A stretch of DNA of 63,104 nucleotides from Hellea sp. (GCA_020628425.1 JAHDEZ010000012.1:1-63104), one strand, 5' to 3'. Positions 18,290 to 26,830 are shown, counted from the first letter of the stretch. Notes: generated from the letters alone by a model not told the origin. Made by a program: numbers and translations.

Positions 18290-19030
18290 CTATGCGGGCT
18301 GAGCTTTTGAAAATTTCTTGTAAAGGATTGGAACGGCCGACAGACACATCAGGCCCACGATGGGAAAGAGCACGCGAGGTTCTGTCATAACTCCGGACAG
18401 TTTCAAATCGCCTTCTTGTTCGAAAATGGCAGCTGCGCCATCACCGATCGATGCGTAAACCAGTGAACCAGGGATGATTCCAAAAAATGTGGAGACCACG
18501 TAATTTCGGAATTTCACATTAAAAAGGGCTGGAACAACATTGACCACAAAGAACGGGAAAATGGGAACGAGACGAAGAATGAATAAATAAGATAGCTCAT
18601 TCTCTTTCAACCCGGATTCAAATTTTGCCATATACGGTCCCATTTTTTCAGCCATGCTTTCGCCCAGTGCCATCTTCACGGCCATATAGATAATACAGGC
18701 ACCTAAGGTGGCACCGATAACGATCGCAGCCGTGGCTGGCAGTGTCGTAAACATGAAACCGCCAAAAATAGAAAGAAACCCCGCGCCAGGAAATGATATT
18801 CCGACCAGCAATGCGTATATTGCGATAAAACCCAAAAATACGAGGATGAAGTTATCGGCTACAAGGCCTTTGAGGAAAGCTTGGTTTTGCTTAAGCGTAT
18901 CGATATTGACATATTCCGGGCCGCCGAGAGCAAAGAAAGCTGTCAAAGCCGTCGCAATAATGCCCAATGGCAGCAACCGTTTCACCAGGTTCGATTTCGA
19001 GGATGTTTCTGAAATTGTTGTTTCTGACAT
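18290..19030 (-). CDS. TVP38/TMEM64 (VTT/DedA-superfamily) membrane protein
   Basis: 246 aa with about six membrane segments. SFPGAGFLSIFGGFMFTTLPATAAIVIGATLG (about residues 75-107) is the VTT-domain core with its Gly-rich re-entrant loop, and FILRLVPIFPFFVVNVVPALFNV near 150 is the second conserved block. Relatives include lipid scramblases and DedA transporters. It lies 13 bp after the DUF547 gene and 40 bp before the disulfide reductase gene on the same strand, a combination common in marine bacteria and cyanobacteria. Confidence 0.88.
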   Translation of the reverse strand: MSETTISETSSKSNLVKRLLPLGIIATALTAFFALGGPEYVNIDTLKQNQAFLKGLVADNFILVFLGFIAIYALLVGISFPGAGFLSIFGGFMFTTLPATAAIVIGATLGACIIYMAVKMALGESMAEKMGPYMAKFESGLKENELSYLFILRLVPIFPFFVVNVVPALFNVKFRNYVVSTFFGIIPGSLVYASIGDGAAAIFEQEGDLKLSGVMTEPRVLFPIVGLMCLSAVPILYKKFSKAQPA

Positions 19031-19043
19031 TTACACGCTCCGT

Positions 19044-19853
19044 CTATTCGAACCCGTTCAGCGACCAATCGTAGTCATAGTTTTTAATCGTCGCCCCATT
19101 ATCAATAGCTGCCGCCAAATCCGCATCGGCAAATTCTCGGATGTGAGACAGAACCGTAGACTTGCTACCGCCAAAGTCCTCGTCAAACCAGCTATAGATG
19201 GAAGAAACTGTCAAGCGGTTACCTTTAACCGTCACGCCACGTGGCGAATTGATAAAGGCACGGGCGGCCATTTCGCGATCTGCGTCCAGAGTTTCTGCTT
19301 TCCATTCGCCGGCTTTAATATTGGGGCAACCGATACTGGCGCAATTGACCATATAATGGACATGGGGTGATGGAAACTGCTTGCGCATAATTCCATGTTC
19401 AATATCGTCCAGGCTCAACTCTTTGCCATTGACGGTAACTAACTTTAATTTCCACGGACCCGGTGACAAAATTCCTGATTTAATTTCCTTAATGGATTTG
19501 ACCGGGTAATTGTCGACAATCACATCAACGGTCACGGCATTATACAGATTAGCCCAGTAAGATACCGCCGCATCAGGGCTCATGGCATCTGGATTTTGAT
19601 TCTCCAGATAGCGAATATAACCTTTTAAAACGGCCCGATCCGTTTCAGACGCCGCCAGAGCCTTGTAGTTGATACTGATGAGACCATCAGCGTCAGGGAC
19701 GCTCAGATAGTTATGCATGACCACTGGCCAGCTTGTATTGAGTTTTACCATAGAGGCAGGCTCACTATTATGTCCGCTGTTATCCTGAGCTTGTGATCCA
19801 CAAGCTGCCAAAAATACCGGCAGGACTAATGTATATTTTAAAAGCTTTCGCAT
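19044..19853 (-). CDS. DUF547-domain lipoprotein
   Basis: 269 aa. The signal ends in lipobox LAAC (Cys 18). DUF547 follows: AVSYWANLYNAVTVDVIVDNYPV near residue 105, SPGPWKLKLVTVNGKELSLDDIEHGI near 150, then HYMVNCASIGCPN near 180. The latter carries the conserved Cys and the Asn/His pattern of the family, which has a papain-like fold by published structural inference; no substrate is known. It is first in the operon with TVP38 and the disulfide reductase. Confidence 0.88.
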   Translation of the reverse strand: MRKLLKYTLVLPVFLAACGSQAQDNSGHNSEPASMVKLNTSWPVVMHNYLSVPDADGLISINYKALAASETDRAVLKGYIRYLENQNPDAMSPDAAVSYWANLYNAVTVDVIVDNYPVKSIKEIKSGILSPGPWKLKLVTVNGKELSLDDIEHGIMRKQFPSPHVHYMVNCASIGCPNIKAGEWKAETLDADREMAARAFINSPRGVTVKGNRLTVSSIYSWFDEDFGGSKSTVLSHIREFADADLAAAIDNGATIKNYDYDWSLNGFE

Positions 19854-19945
19854 TTGTAGGCTCTCATTTGTTCGAGGGCCTCATAGCACAGCAAACCCAA
19901 CCTGCACTTAACATAACATCACAGTGACGTGAGGGGATCGGGAGA

Positions 19946-20599
19946 TCACCCTTTGCCTGTTGATACGGCGACCATAGCAGCACGTAATGTCCGTTCGCCT
20001 ATCGTAAAGCCAACCTGCATGACTTCGGCCACATAGCCCTTGTCTTCTTCGGAGGGAATTTGGGCGACCGCTTGATGCACGTTCGGGTCAAATTTAGAGC
20101 CTTTGCCGGGTACGGACTTAATACCATGACGAGCGAGAACGGCCATGAGGTTTTTCTCGGTCAGCTCAATGCCTTCCAACAGGTTTTTGGCATTGTCGCC
20201 CAGATCATCTTTGGCCTTTCCGTCCAGTGTCATCAAAGCGCGGCCAAGATTATCGACGACTGATAAGATGTCGGTAGCGAATTTTTCAACGCCATAAACT
20301 TTAGCAGCGGCCACTTCGCGTTCAGCCCGTTTTTTGACATTTTCGGCTTCGGCCATGGCCCGGAGCGCCTGATCCTTTAATGTTGCCATCTCAAGTTCTA
20401 GTGCCGCTACGCGGTCATCAGACCCACCAGACGCCGCCTCTGAATTGGCCTCGTTCGCCCCGTCCTTTGTGTCGTCCATAGTCTCTTGGGCTTTCTGCGC
20501 CTCTATTTGATCCAGCAACGCATCTAGTTCGGCATCAGAGGGAATCCGGTCCTCTGGAAACTCTGCCTTGCCCGATTTATCTTTTTTCTTTTTAGCCAT
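19946..20599 (-). CDS. grpE: GrpE nucleotide exchange factor
   Basis: 217 aa, cochaperone that releases ADP from DnaK. An acidic, low-complexity N-terminal tail (1-65) leads into the long coiled-coil (about 65-140: ALELEMATLKDQALRAMAEAENVKKRAERE). The C-terminal beta-wing follows with the signature FDPNVHQAVAQIPSEEDKGYVAEVMQVGFTIGERTLRAAMVAVS. It lies 23 bp after hrcA, the standard alphaproteobacterial hrcA-grpE pair under heat-shock control. Confidence 0.96.
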   Translation of the reverse strand: MAKKKKDKSGKAEFPEDRIPSDAELDALLDQIEAQKAQETMDDTKDGANEANSEAASGGSDDRVAALELEMATLKDQALRAMAEAENVKKRAEREVAAAKVYGVEKFATDILSVVDNLGRALMTLDGKAKDDLGDNAKNLLEGIELTEKNLMAVLARHGIKSVPGKGSKFDPNVHQAVAQIPSEEDKGYVAEVMQVGFTIGERTLRAAMVAVSTGKG

Positions 20600-20622
20600 G
20601 TCTTATCCTAGTATATACAGAT

Positions 20623-21690
20623 TTAGCGTAAAAGCCTGCCAACAAGCTGCGCTGTATAATCAACCATGGGAATAATGCGAGCATAATTTAACCGGGTTGG
20701 CCCGATTACACCCACAGCCCCGATAATATTTTTATCGCTGTCGCGATAGGGCGCTATTACAACGGAGCTATCCGATAGTGAAAAGAGCGGATTTTCCGTA
20801 CCGATAAAAATTTTAACGCCATCCGCATCTTCGGTCAGATCCAGTAATTCAATGAGTTCCTGTTTGCGTTCCAGATCCTCGAACAGCATTTGAATACGCT
20901 CAATATCCGCCTGCGCATCGATATTTTCCAAGAGCTGCGCGCGGCCGCGAATTATTAATGAGCGCTCAGTCGGTTCACTGCCGCTCCAGTCTGCCAACCC
21001 CTGAGACACTAGACCTGCCGCCGCTTCGTCAATTTGCGCCCGGCCTGATTTAATCTCTTTAACAATAGCCGTCTTGGCATCAGACAGACGTTTACCCTTG
21101 AGCCGCGCCGATAGAAAATTTCCGGCCCTCTCTAACGAGGCCGGCAGGAGCCCCGGGGGGCGAGCCATCAGACGATTTTCGATCCGGCCATTTTCGTAAA
21201 CGATAATAACCAGCGCCTGCTCCATATCCAGATTGACAAATTCTACATGTTTAACCGCATCACCGCGCGCACCCTCTTCGGGAGTCAACACAAGTCCGGC
21301 ACCACCGGCCAGACCTGCCAGCATAGTAGAGGCCTGTTCAAAGACTTTGAGTGGATCAGCCATTTGCGACAGACTGTTTTCAAGCCCTTTGCGCTCAGTC
21401 ACAGGCAGGTCGCCAATCTCCAAAAGCCCGTCCACGAATAATCTCAGTCCCATCTGACTGGGCAAGCGGCCCGCGCTTTTATGAGGGCTCTGTAATAGAC
21501 CCAGCCGCATTAAATCCGACATTGTGTTTCGGATAGTCGCCGGTGAGAGTTGTTGCCCACCGGACAAGGCTAGCGTCCGGGATCCCACAGGATGTCCTGT
21601 CTCAAGATAGCTCTCGACGATTTCCTTGAAGATACGACGCGTGCGTACATCCAGGTCCGAGAGTGAGAAATGTTCCGGTATCAAACTCAT
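20623..21690 (-). CDS. hrcA: Heat-inducible transcription repressor HrcA
   Basis: 355 aa from the ATG at 21690 (MSLIPEHFSLSDLDVR); an upstream in-frame ATG would add 52 residues that overlap rph and look non-conserved. The N-terminal winged helix (RRIFKEIVESYLETGHPVGSRTL, then LSPATIRNTMSDLMRLGLL) reads the CIRCE operator. The GAF-like domain includes GLVLTPEEGA, and the C-terminal FIGTENPLFSLSDSSVVIAPY is diagnostic. I found no CIRCE element in the window, so its target is presumably groESL elsewhere. It is divergent from rph, 97 bp apart. Confidence 0.96.
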   Translation of the reverse strand: MSLIPEHFSLSDLDVRTRRIFKEIVESYLETGHPVGSRTLALSGGQQLSPATIRNTMSDLMRLGLLQSPHKSAGRLPSQMGLRLFVDGLLEIGDLPVTERKGLENSLSQMADPLKVFEQASTMLAGLAGGAGLVLTPEEGARGDAVKHVEFVNLDMEQALVIIVYENGRIENRLMARPPGLLPASLERAGNFLSARLKGKRLSDAKTAIVKEIKSGRAQIDEAAAGLVSQGLADWSGSEPTERSLIIRGRAQLLENIDAQADIERIQMLFEDLERKQELIELLDLTEDADGVKIFIGTENPLFSLSDSSVVIAPYRDSDKNIIGAVGVIGPTRLNYARIIPMVDYTAQLVGRLLR

Positions 21691-21787
21691 TGCGCGGTGA
21701 TATTTGGGGAAAACCAATAGTTTTTCAAGAGGGATGACAGGTGAAATAAACTTGGCTAAAGCCACTGCGAATAAAAAGGATATTAAA

Positions 21788-22501
21788 ATGAGACCTGAAA
21801 ACCGTGCCCGCGATGAAATGAGACCCGTAACCATCGATGCCGGCATATCCCGCTATGCTGAAGGCTCTTGCATGGTGAAGTTTGGCCATACACATGTACT
21901 GTGTACAGCCAGTGTAGACGAGAATGTCCCACGCTGGATGAAAGGGTCCGGCAAGGGTTGGGTCACCGGTGAATATGGCATGCTGCCTCGCTCCACGCAT
22001 TCAAGAAATAATCGTGAAGCCGCCCGCGGTAAACAAGGTGGGCGCACGGTTGAAATTCAACGACTCATTGGCCGCTCTTTGCGGGCTTCCGTCGATTTGA
22101 AAAAGCTGGGAGAGCGACAGATCATCATTGATTGCGATGTCATGCAGGCCGATGGCGGCACGCGAACAGCGGCGATCACTGGCGCCTGGGTCGCGCTCTA
22201 CCAGGCCTGTCAGGGTTTGGTCGATGCAGGCACGCTCAAGGAAAATCCGGTGATGGAAAACATGGCGGCGGTGTCCTGCGGGATCGTCGACGGAGAGTGC
22301 CGACTGGACCTGGAATATGTAGAAGACAGCGCCTGTCAGGCTGACGCCAATTTCGTCTTCACCGAAGCGGGCGGCGTCATCGAGGTTCAAGCCAGCGCCG
22401 AGGATACGCCGTTTACGGCAGACGAAATGGCGGAGCTGATACGGCTAGCCGGTAAAGGCGTGGCGGAATTGTGCGCCGCGCAGAAGGCTGCTGTCGGGTA
22501 A
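21788..22501 (+). CDS. rph: Ribonuclease PH
   Basis: 237 aa from the ATG at 21788 ([14 protein letters not shown]), preceded by AAAAGGA; a farther upstream ATG would overlap hrcA's leader and is unlikely. RNase PH is a phosphorolytic 3'-5' exoribonuclease that trims tRNA 3' ends. [18 protein letters not shown], the basic RNA-binding helix [27 protein letters not shown], and the phosphate-site region [19 protein letters not shown] are complete. The divergent rph/hrcA layout is typical of Alphaproteobacteria. Confidence 0.97.
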   Translation: MRPENRARDEMRPVTIDAGISRYAEGSCMVKFGHTHVLCTASVDENVPRWMKGSGKGWVTGEYGMLPRSTHSRNNREAARGKQGGRTVEIQRLIGRSLRASVDLKKLGERQIIIDCDVMQADGGTRTAAITGAWVALYQACQGLVDAGTLKENPVMENMAAVSCGIVDGECRLDLEYVEDSACQADANFVFTEAGGVIEVQASAEDTPFTADEMAELIRLAGKGVAELCAAQKAAVG

Positions 22502-22512
22502 ACAATATCAAG

Positions 22513-23163
22513 CTAACACCTCTCAAAGGTTACATCGCGTAGGCCTTCTGGCTCACACCTGCCGACCAGTAATTTTTCAATGCGTAAGATACGCTCAATT
22601 AAGGCGTTATCGTCGCGGTTATATTTGTTTGGCGCAATAAGTCGCGCCGTAAGATTAATAAAGTCTCTGTCGGTCAATTGATCAAATGACTTAAAGAGAT
22701 AGCAGTCTGCCGCCGCCTCGTACCCGATGATTTGCTTATCCAGGCATCGGCCAAAATAAGCCGTGTTCAAAAAGGCTGTGATCTGGTCATCCTTACTGAC
22801 ATTGGGGTGGACGACATAACGGGCAATAAGGGTTTGTTCAATCTTGGCAAAACCAGGTTTGAAGTTTTCAAAAAAGACCCGTTTAGTTAAGGCCTGAGTG
22901 AGTGTCGTCAGGCCCGCACCTGGGGTGAAAAGGTCGATACCTTTGTGCTCTTCAAAGCCCGGATCTTCGATAGCCAGTAAAATTGCCCTCTGTTCCGGCG
23001 TCAGGTCGGCCGCCGTTAAGGTCGCCTTTGATAAGATTGTTTCAAATTTCGTTTCCACGACGGAAGCCGCCTTGGAAACGCGGTAGCCTTCATAGATTGC
23101 TAGGACCGTGAGACCTGTCACTATCAACAGGCCTGTACGTTTTAATGTTTTTCGCTTTGACAT
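22513..23163 (-). CDS. Small stand-alone GT51-type transglycosylase-domain protein
   Basis: 216 aa with an N-terminal membrane anchor (about residues 10-28). It resembles the peptidoglycan glycosyltransferase domain: ILLAIEDPGFEEHKGID holds the catalytic Glu of the EDxxFxxHxG motif near residue 67, GAGLTTLTQAL replaces the usual GGSTITQQL, GFAKIEQTLIARYV corresponds to the RKxxE helix, and SKDDQITAFLNTAYFG to the family's K..IL..YLN...FG. There is no transpeptidase domain, so it is MtgA-like in layout, but short and diverged. It may polymerise glycan or be a degenerate relative. Confidence 0.72.
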   Translation of the reverse strand: MSKRKTLKRTGLLIVTGLTVLAIYEGYRVSKAASVVETKFETILSKATLTAADLTPEQRAILLAIEDPGFEEHKGIDLFTPGAGLTTLTQALTKRVFFENFKPGFAKIEQTLIARYVVHPNVSKDDQITAFLNTAYFGRCLDKQIIGYEAAADCYLFKSFDQLTDRDFINLTARLIAPNKYNRDDNALIERILRIEKLLVGRCEPEGLRDVTFERC

Positions 23164-23225
23164 AACCCGGAGTTTAAAGCGGAATTTGTTCCAATTGGGA
23201 ATAAATCAGGGCAATTTTGGGAAAC

Positions 23226-23690
23226 TTACCAATTCCCGATATTTTCCATGGAGGCCCAAGGCTCAGCGGGCGGTTGTCTATCGCCTTTTTGTAATAGCTC
23301 AATGGATATATTATCCGGCGAGCGGACAAAGGCCATATAGCCGTCTCGAGGAGGTCGGTTTATTGTGTAGCCCATATCGGCAAGTCTCTGACAGGTCTCG
23401 TAGACATTCTTGACCCGAAAGGCCATGTGACCAAAATTGCGGCCACCGTCGTAATCCTTTTCATCCCAATTATGGGTGAGTTCAATCATCGGCAGGCCCG
23501 GCGGCAAAGGCCGCTCATCCCCTTTAAGGCCGGAGCGCGCAATATCATCAGGCGTTGCCAGGAAAATCAGCGTAAAACGGCCCGCCTCTACATCTTTACG
23601 CTGTACTTCTTTAAGGCCCAGCCCGTCGCAATAGAACCGCAAGGATGCGTCGACATCACTAATGCGGACCATTGTATGTAGATATTCCAT
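23226..23690 (-). CDS. gloA: Lactoylglutathione lyase-like VOC protein (glyoxalase I)
   Basis: 154 aa with two beta-alpha-beta-beta-beta VOC modules. His near the start (YLHTMVRISD), Glu in IELTHNW, His in FGHMAFRV and Glu in SIELLQ give the four metal ligands of glyoxalase I, in the right order. RFYCDGLGLKEV is the family's FYxxxLGM block. It would isomerise the methylglyoxal-glutathione hemithioacetal. Other VOC dioxygenase-like roles remain possible. It is followed by the unrelated transglycosylase-like gene on the same strand. Confidence 0.8.
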   Translation of the reverse strand: MEYLHTMVRISDVDASLRFYCDGLGLKEVQRKDVEAGRFTLIFLATPDDIARSGLKGDERPLPPGLPMIELTHNWDEKDYDGGRNFGHMAFRVKNVYETCQRLADMGYTINRPPRDGYMAFVRSPDNISIELLQKGDRQPPAEPWASMENIGNW

Positions 23691-23710
23691 ATGTCGTCTC
23701 TTTACGGCGC

Positions 23711-24202
23711 TTATCCAGCCTGGGTTTTGCTGATTTCTTTGCGCAGTTCATCTTTAAATGAGAATGGGCGGTGTTTGTGATAAAACTTGGCTACAAAATA
23801 GAAGAATAAAGCCCAAAAGGCGATCAGCGCAAAAAACAAAATAAATCGCCAGACAATGGTACCGGGGCCATATTCAAAAGGGCTGCCTGACTGCTCCCAG
23901 AAAATGTTATAGATAAATTCGTAAATCAGAATGGCAGGTGGCGTAACAAACACCACCGCCAGGCCACTAAAACCTAAATACCACTCCCGACGGGGATTAT
24001 GGAAGCGTTTATAAGCCCGGATATATTGTGCCTCGTCTGCCGGCAGCTCCAATGACCGCTCATCCCGTCGATATACATACTCCGTACCCGCATCGCGATT
24101 AACGCGTTGCGCGGCGACAAAGGCCCGGATCACGTAATAAAGCGCAATTAATCCGACGAGTAACAGCATCCAAAGGGCAGAATATTTTTCGAACATCAAC
24201 AT
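23711..24202 (-). CDS. Hypothetical three-TM membrane protein
   Basis: 163 aa, not recognised. Hydrophobic segments fall at about residues 8-28, 78-100 and 118-140, with a charged cytoplasmic-looking loop between the first two (RRDERSLELPADEAQYIRAYKRFHNPRREWYLG) and a basic C-terminal tail. It ends 20 bp upstream of the glyoxalase gene and may share its transcript. Confidence 0.6.
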   Translation of the reverse strand: MLMFEKYSALWMLLLVGLIALYYVIRAFVAAQRVNRDAGTEYVYRRDERSLELPADEAQYIRAYKRFHNPRREWYLGFSGLAVVFVTPPAILIYEFIYNIFWEQSGSPFEYGPGTIVWRFILFFALIAFWALFFYFVAKFYHKHRPFSFKDELRKEISKTQAG

Positions 24203-24336
24203 GTTACTCTATATTGTCACGCTCATTATAAAGCGCAAGTTTCTATTTGTTTATCTCGTTCTGCAAAAGGTGATTGTACCGACATAAAAGCGTGCTAATT
24301 CATAACCTATCTAAGATTTCAAAACAGGGAGAAAAC

Positions 24337-25236
24337 ATGACAAATTTAGTTGGTAAAATGGACATCCGAAACGATGGTGGCAAAGAAACCGGCGTTTTAA
24401 ACGGCAACTCCGCTAATCTTGCGCTGGGCGGTGAAGGCGCTGAAGGCGACATCATCCTGCGCAATTATGCGGCCAAAGATACTGTCCATCTGGACGGTGG
24501 TGACGCTAATTTGCGTTTGGGCGGGCACGGCCATAATGGCGATATCGGTATGTATTCCGATGACGGCAAACTCCGCATGCACATTGATGGCGGTGCTGCC
24601 AATATATACGCAGGTGGCGAAGGCGCCGGCGGTGATATTGATCTGAAAAATTCCGATGGCAAAACAACCATCCATCTGGACGGCGGCACAGCCAATATCC
24701 AAATGGGCGGCGGCGGCGCTTCGGGCGATCTGGCCTTGTGGAATGAAGAAGGCGCGCAAACATTGTTCCTCGATGGCGGCGACGGTAATATGCGGGTTGG
24801 CGGCGGCGGCTCCAATGGCGACATTGCGCTCTTTTCTGATGATGGCCTGATGCGCATGCATATTGATGGCGGGCGCGGTAATCTCTATTTGGGCGGCAAT
24901 GGTGCGGCCGGAGACATCGCCGTGCGCAACAAAGAAGGCGATACGGTTATTCATATTGATGCTGGTGACGGCGTTATCCGTGTTAAAGGCAATCACGTCG
25001 CCACAGCTGATCATGTTTTTGCTGACGGTTATGAACTGGCGTCCCTGTCAAGTGTCGAGGCGTTCATCGCCTCCAAAGGTCACCTGCCCGGCATTCAGTC
25101 GGCGGACGATATGCGCAATAATGGCGTTGACCTCAATGCAATGAACGGCAAGCTGCTTGAGAAAATCGAAGAGCTGACCCTGCATATTATTGAGCAGAAT
25201 AAGCGTATTGCCGCGCTTGAAGGCAAGTTTAACTAA
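24337..25236 (+). CDS. Six-fold 31-residue repeat protein with C-terminal tail-fibre-type domain
   Basis: 299 aa from the ATG at 24337, which has AGGGAG 6 bp upstream; a TTG at 24274 is less likely. No signal peptide. Residues 31-216 are six exact 31-residue repeats, each GGxGxxGDIxL, a turn, then HxDGGxANxxx; residues 8-30 are a partial repeat. Repeats 1/4, 2/5 and 3/6 resemble each other most, implying a 93-residue unit was duplicated. The regular Gly/Asp turns suggest a beta-helix or beta-roll, perhaps trimeric. The C-terminal 80 residues (GYELASLSSVEAFIASKGHLPG, then NAMNGKLLEKIEELTLHIIEQNKRI) match the tail domain seen on many Bacteroidetes repeat/tail-fibre proteins and end in a coiled coil. 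Function unknown; transfer from Bacteroidetes is plausible. It has its own terminator. Confidence 0.75.
   Translation: MTNLVGKMDIRNDGGKETGVLNGNSANLALGGEGAEGDIILRNYAAKDTVHLDGGDANLRLGGHGHNGDIGMYSDDGKLRMHIDGGAANIYAGGEGAGGDIDLKNSDGKTTIHLDGGTANIQMGGGGASGDLALWNEEGAQTLFLDGGDGNMRVGGGGSNGDIALFSDDGLMRMHIDGGRGNLYLGGNGAAGDIAVRNKEGDTVIHIDAGDGVIRVKGNHVATADHVFADGYELASLSSVEAFIASKGHLPGIQSADDMRNNGVDLNAMNGKLLEKIEELTLHIIEQNKRIAALEGKFN
24427..24984 (+). repeat. Six in-frame 93-bp repeats inside the repeat protein gene
   Basis: Six units of exactly 93 bp (31 codons), without spacers. They are divergent at DNA level but nearly fixed at Gly, Asp and Ile/Leu positions in the protein. The units pair as 1/4, 2/5, 3/6, giving a 279-bp super-repeat. 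Confidence 0.85.
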
Positions 25237-25259
25237 TTAAATCCGAAAGTTAATTTAAT

Positions 25260-25280
25260 CGGGCCTTGGGCCCGGTTTTT
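25260..25280 (+). terminator. Rho-independent terminator after the repeat protein gene
   Basis: CGGGCC and GGCCCG pair around TTG and are followed by GTTTTTATTT. It overlaps the stop codon region of the convergent hydrolase gene. Confidence 0.85.
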
Positions 25281-26184
25281 ATTTACCCCTCAGAAAAGCC
25301 AGATAGTCCGCCGCTACACTGTCCGGTGCCTCAACTGCGGGATAATGCCCGATATTAGCATATTCTCGAGTAAATTCAGGTTCTCCCAGTAATTCCGTGA
25401 AACGCGCTACCATATGGGCGCCGGATACCGGATCATAAGATCCGTTAATCAGGGCCACAGGGCCCGTGAAATCGGCGATGGCGTCAATCCAGCGTTCACG
25501 GTTTTCCCGCCGGTCACGCATATAGGTAATGAGCGTATGGAAGATATGTCGACCACCATCCGAGTTGATAATATTCCAAAACTCCCGCAATTGCTGAGCG
25601 GTTGGTTTGGTTTTCGGTCCGAAAACACGAGAGAAGGATTTATCAAACTGCTTTTTTGTCGTCAGCTTGTTGATAAGAGGTCCTAGCGGGCTGAGGAGCA
25701 ATTTTTGAATGAACAGCGCCTTATGAGTTTCCGGAAAAAGACCGCCATTAAGGAAACAAACACTCGAAATCTGAAACGGCAATTCGCCCGCATTTGATCT
25801 GGCCATAATTTCCTGTACGACTGTATCGCCATAATCATGGGCCAATATGTGGCAGGCTCTGATGCCCCTCAATCGGGTTAACTCTATGACAAGATCAGCC
25901 TGTTCGTGGATGGAATATGTGTGGGGATAGGGCTTATCGCTAAATCCGAATGCCAGCAGGTCAGGCGCAAGTAAATTATACTTTGCGGCTAAAGTTTCCC
26001 AAATTGGCTCCCAATCAAAAGAACTTGTGGGAAAGCCGTGTACGAGAAGAACGCTCTCTTTATGCGCCCGATCCTCTTCGACGAAAAACAGTCGGCGCCC
26101 CAAGACGTCTTGGTGGCCGCCCTTCTCTTTCCATTGCTGAGGTGTCACTTGTTTCTCCGAATATGAACTTGACGTCATATTCAT
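25279..26184 (-). CDS. Alpha/beta hydrolase (haloalkane dehalogenase/epoxide hydrolase-like)
   Basis: 301 aa. VHGFPTSSFDWEPIW gives the oxyanion loop (HGFP) and a halide/epoxide-type Trp. The nucleophile elbow HDYGDTVVQE near residue 115 has Asp rather than Ser. The catalytic His is in IGHYPAVEAPD near 280, and an acid near 250 (NGSYDPVSG) completes the triad. An Asp nucleophile points to epoxide hydrolase, dehalogenase or an MGL-like enzyme. It is divergent from a TetR gene; the promoter-proximal inverted repeat overlaps its first codons, so a later internal start is possible. Confidence 0.82.
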   Translation of the reverse strand: MNMTSSSYSEKQVTPQQWKEKGGHQDVLGRRLFFVEEDRAHKESVLLVHGFPTSSFDWEPIWETLAAKYNLLAPDLLAFGFSDKPYPHTYSIHEQADLVIELTRLRGIRACHILAHDYGDTVVQEIMARSNAGELPFQISSVCFLNGGLFPETHKALFIQKLLLSPLGPLINKLTTKKQFDKSFSRVFGPKTKPTAQQLREFWNIINSDGGRHIFHTLITYMRDRRENRERWIDAIADFTGPVALINGSYDPVSGAHMVARFTELLGEPEFTREYANIGHYPAVEAPDSVAADYLAFLRGK

Positions 26185-26202
26185 GTTTATTTATGGCGTC
26201 AA
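26169..26202. promoter_or_regulatory. Inverted repeat, candidate TetR operator
   Basis: TTGACGTCATA (26169-26179) faces TATGGCGTCAA (26192-26202), 11-bp arms with one mismatch and a 12-bp spacer. It is located between the hydrolase and TetR genes and overlaps the hydrolase start codons. Confidence 0.45.
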
Positions 26203-26218
26203 CTATGGAAGGCAAATA

Positions 26219-26830
26219 ATGAAACGCATACCCAAACAAAAACGCTCATTGATGAAGTATGAAGCCCTGCTCCGGGCTGCACTTCTAGAGTTTTCGGAAA
26301 AAGGCTATACAGAAACAACCAGCAAAACCATTGCTGCCCGTGCAGATGTAGCGACCGGCAGCTTCTATCAATATTTCGACGACAAAAACGATATTCTTTA
26401 TCGCCTGGTCAGTGACAGGTTCGAAGATCTGAAAACCCGCTATTTTGAGCTTTCTGAAAAGACGCCCGAAAATTTCAATGATATGAATTTTCTGCGGGAT
26501 AATATCGCCCGCATTTTAAAACTGATGATTGCCTTCCATGAGGAAATGAAAGGCTTTCACGCGCTCATTCATCACCGCCGCCATATTGACCCCAAATTGG
26601 ACCATATCATTCAAGGGTTTGACGCAGCTTTTGATGAGCGTGTCGGCGCACTTGTTAAACTTTACAAGCCTGACACCGCCAAAACTTCCTCTTTTGTGGT
26701 CAAGGCTATTGCCGAAGGTATTGTGCACGGTTTTGTTTTTGATCGTCCTAAAGGCGTGAAGAAAGAAGACGTCATCAATCAAGGCGTCAACGCCATCCTC
26801 AACTATCTGATTTCAGGAGACTGGACATGA
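26219..26830 (+). CDS. TetR/AcrR-family regulator
   Basis: 203 aa from the ATG at 26219 (MKRIPKQKRSLMKYEALL), which has GGAAGG upstream; the longer reading from 26183 adds an unlikely leader. The HTH is clear: LLRAALLEFSEKGYTETTSKTIAARADVATGSFYQYFDDKNDIL (about residues 15-60). The C-terminal helices are of the ordinary TetR type, ligand unknown. Its stop overlaps the deacylase start by 4 bp (ATGA), so the two are coupled. It is divergent from the hydrolase, suggesting a catabolic or detoxification unit under its control. Confidence 0.88.
   Translation: MKRIPKQKRSLMKYEALLRAALLEFSEKGYTETTSKTIAARADVATGSFYQYFDDKNDILYRLVSDRFEDLKTRYFELSEKTPENFNDMNFLRDNIARILKLMIAFHEEMKGFHALIHHRRHIDPKLDHIIQGFDAAFDERVGALVKLYKPDTAKTSSFVVKAIAEGIVHGFVFDRPKGVKKEDVINQGVNAILNYLISGDWT

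Noticed and set aside
21691..21846. N-terminal extension of HrcA by 52 residues
   Set aside because: Overlaps the rph start, is unlike HrcA N-termini, and the family start pattern begins at the ATG at 21690.
24427..24984. Regular 93-bp repeats as a possible CRISPR or tandem-repeat array
   Set aside because: The units are contiguous and in frame, lack spacers, and vary at synonymous positions as coding repeats do.
24397..25014. 205-codon open frame opposite the repeat protein
   Set aside because: Its own repeats only mirror the 93-bp units of the plus strand, and it has no start signal or independent sequence conservation.
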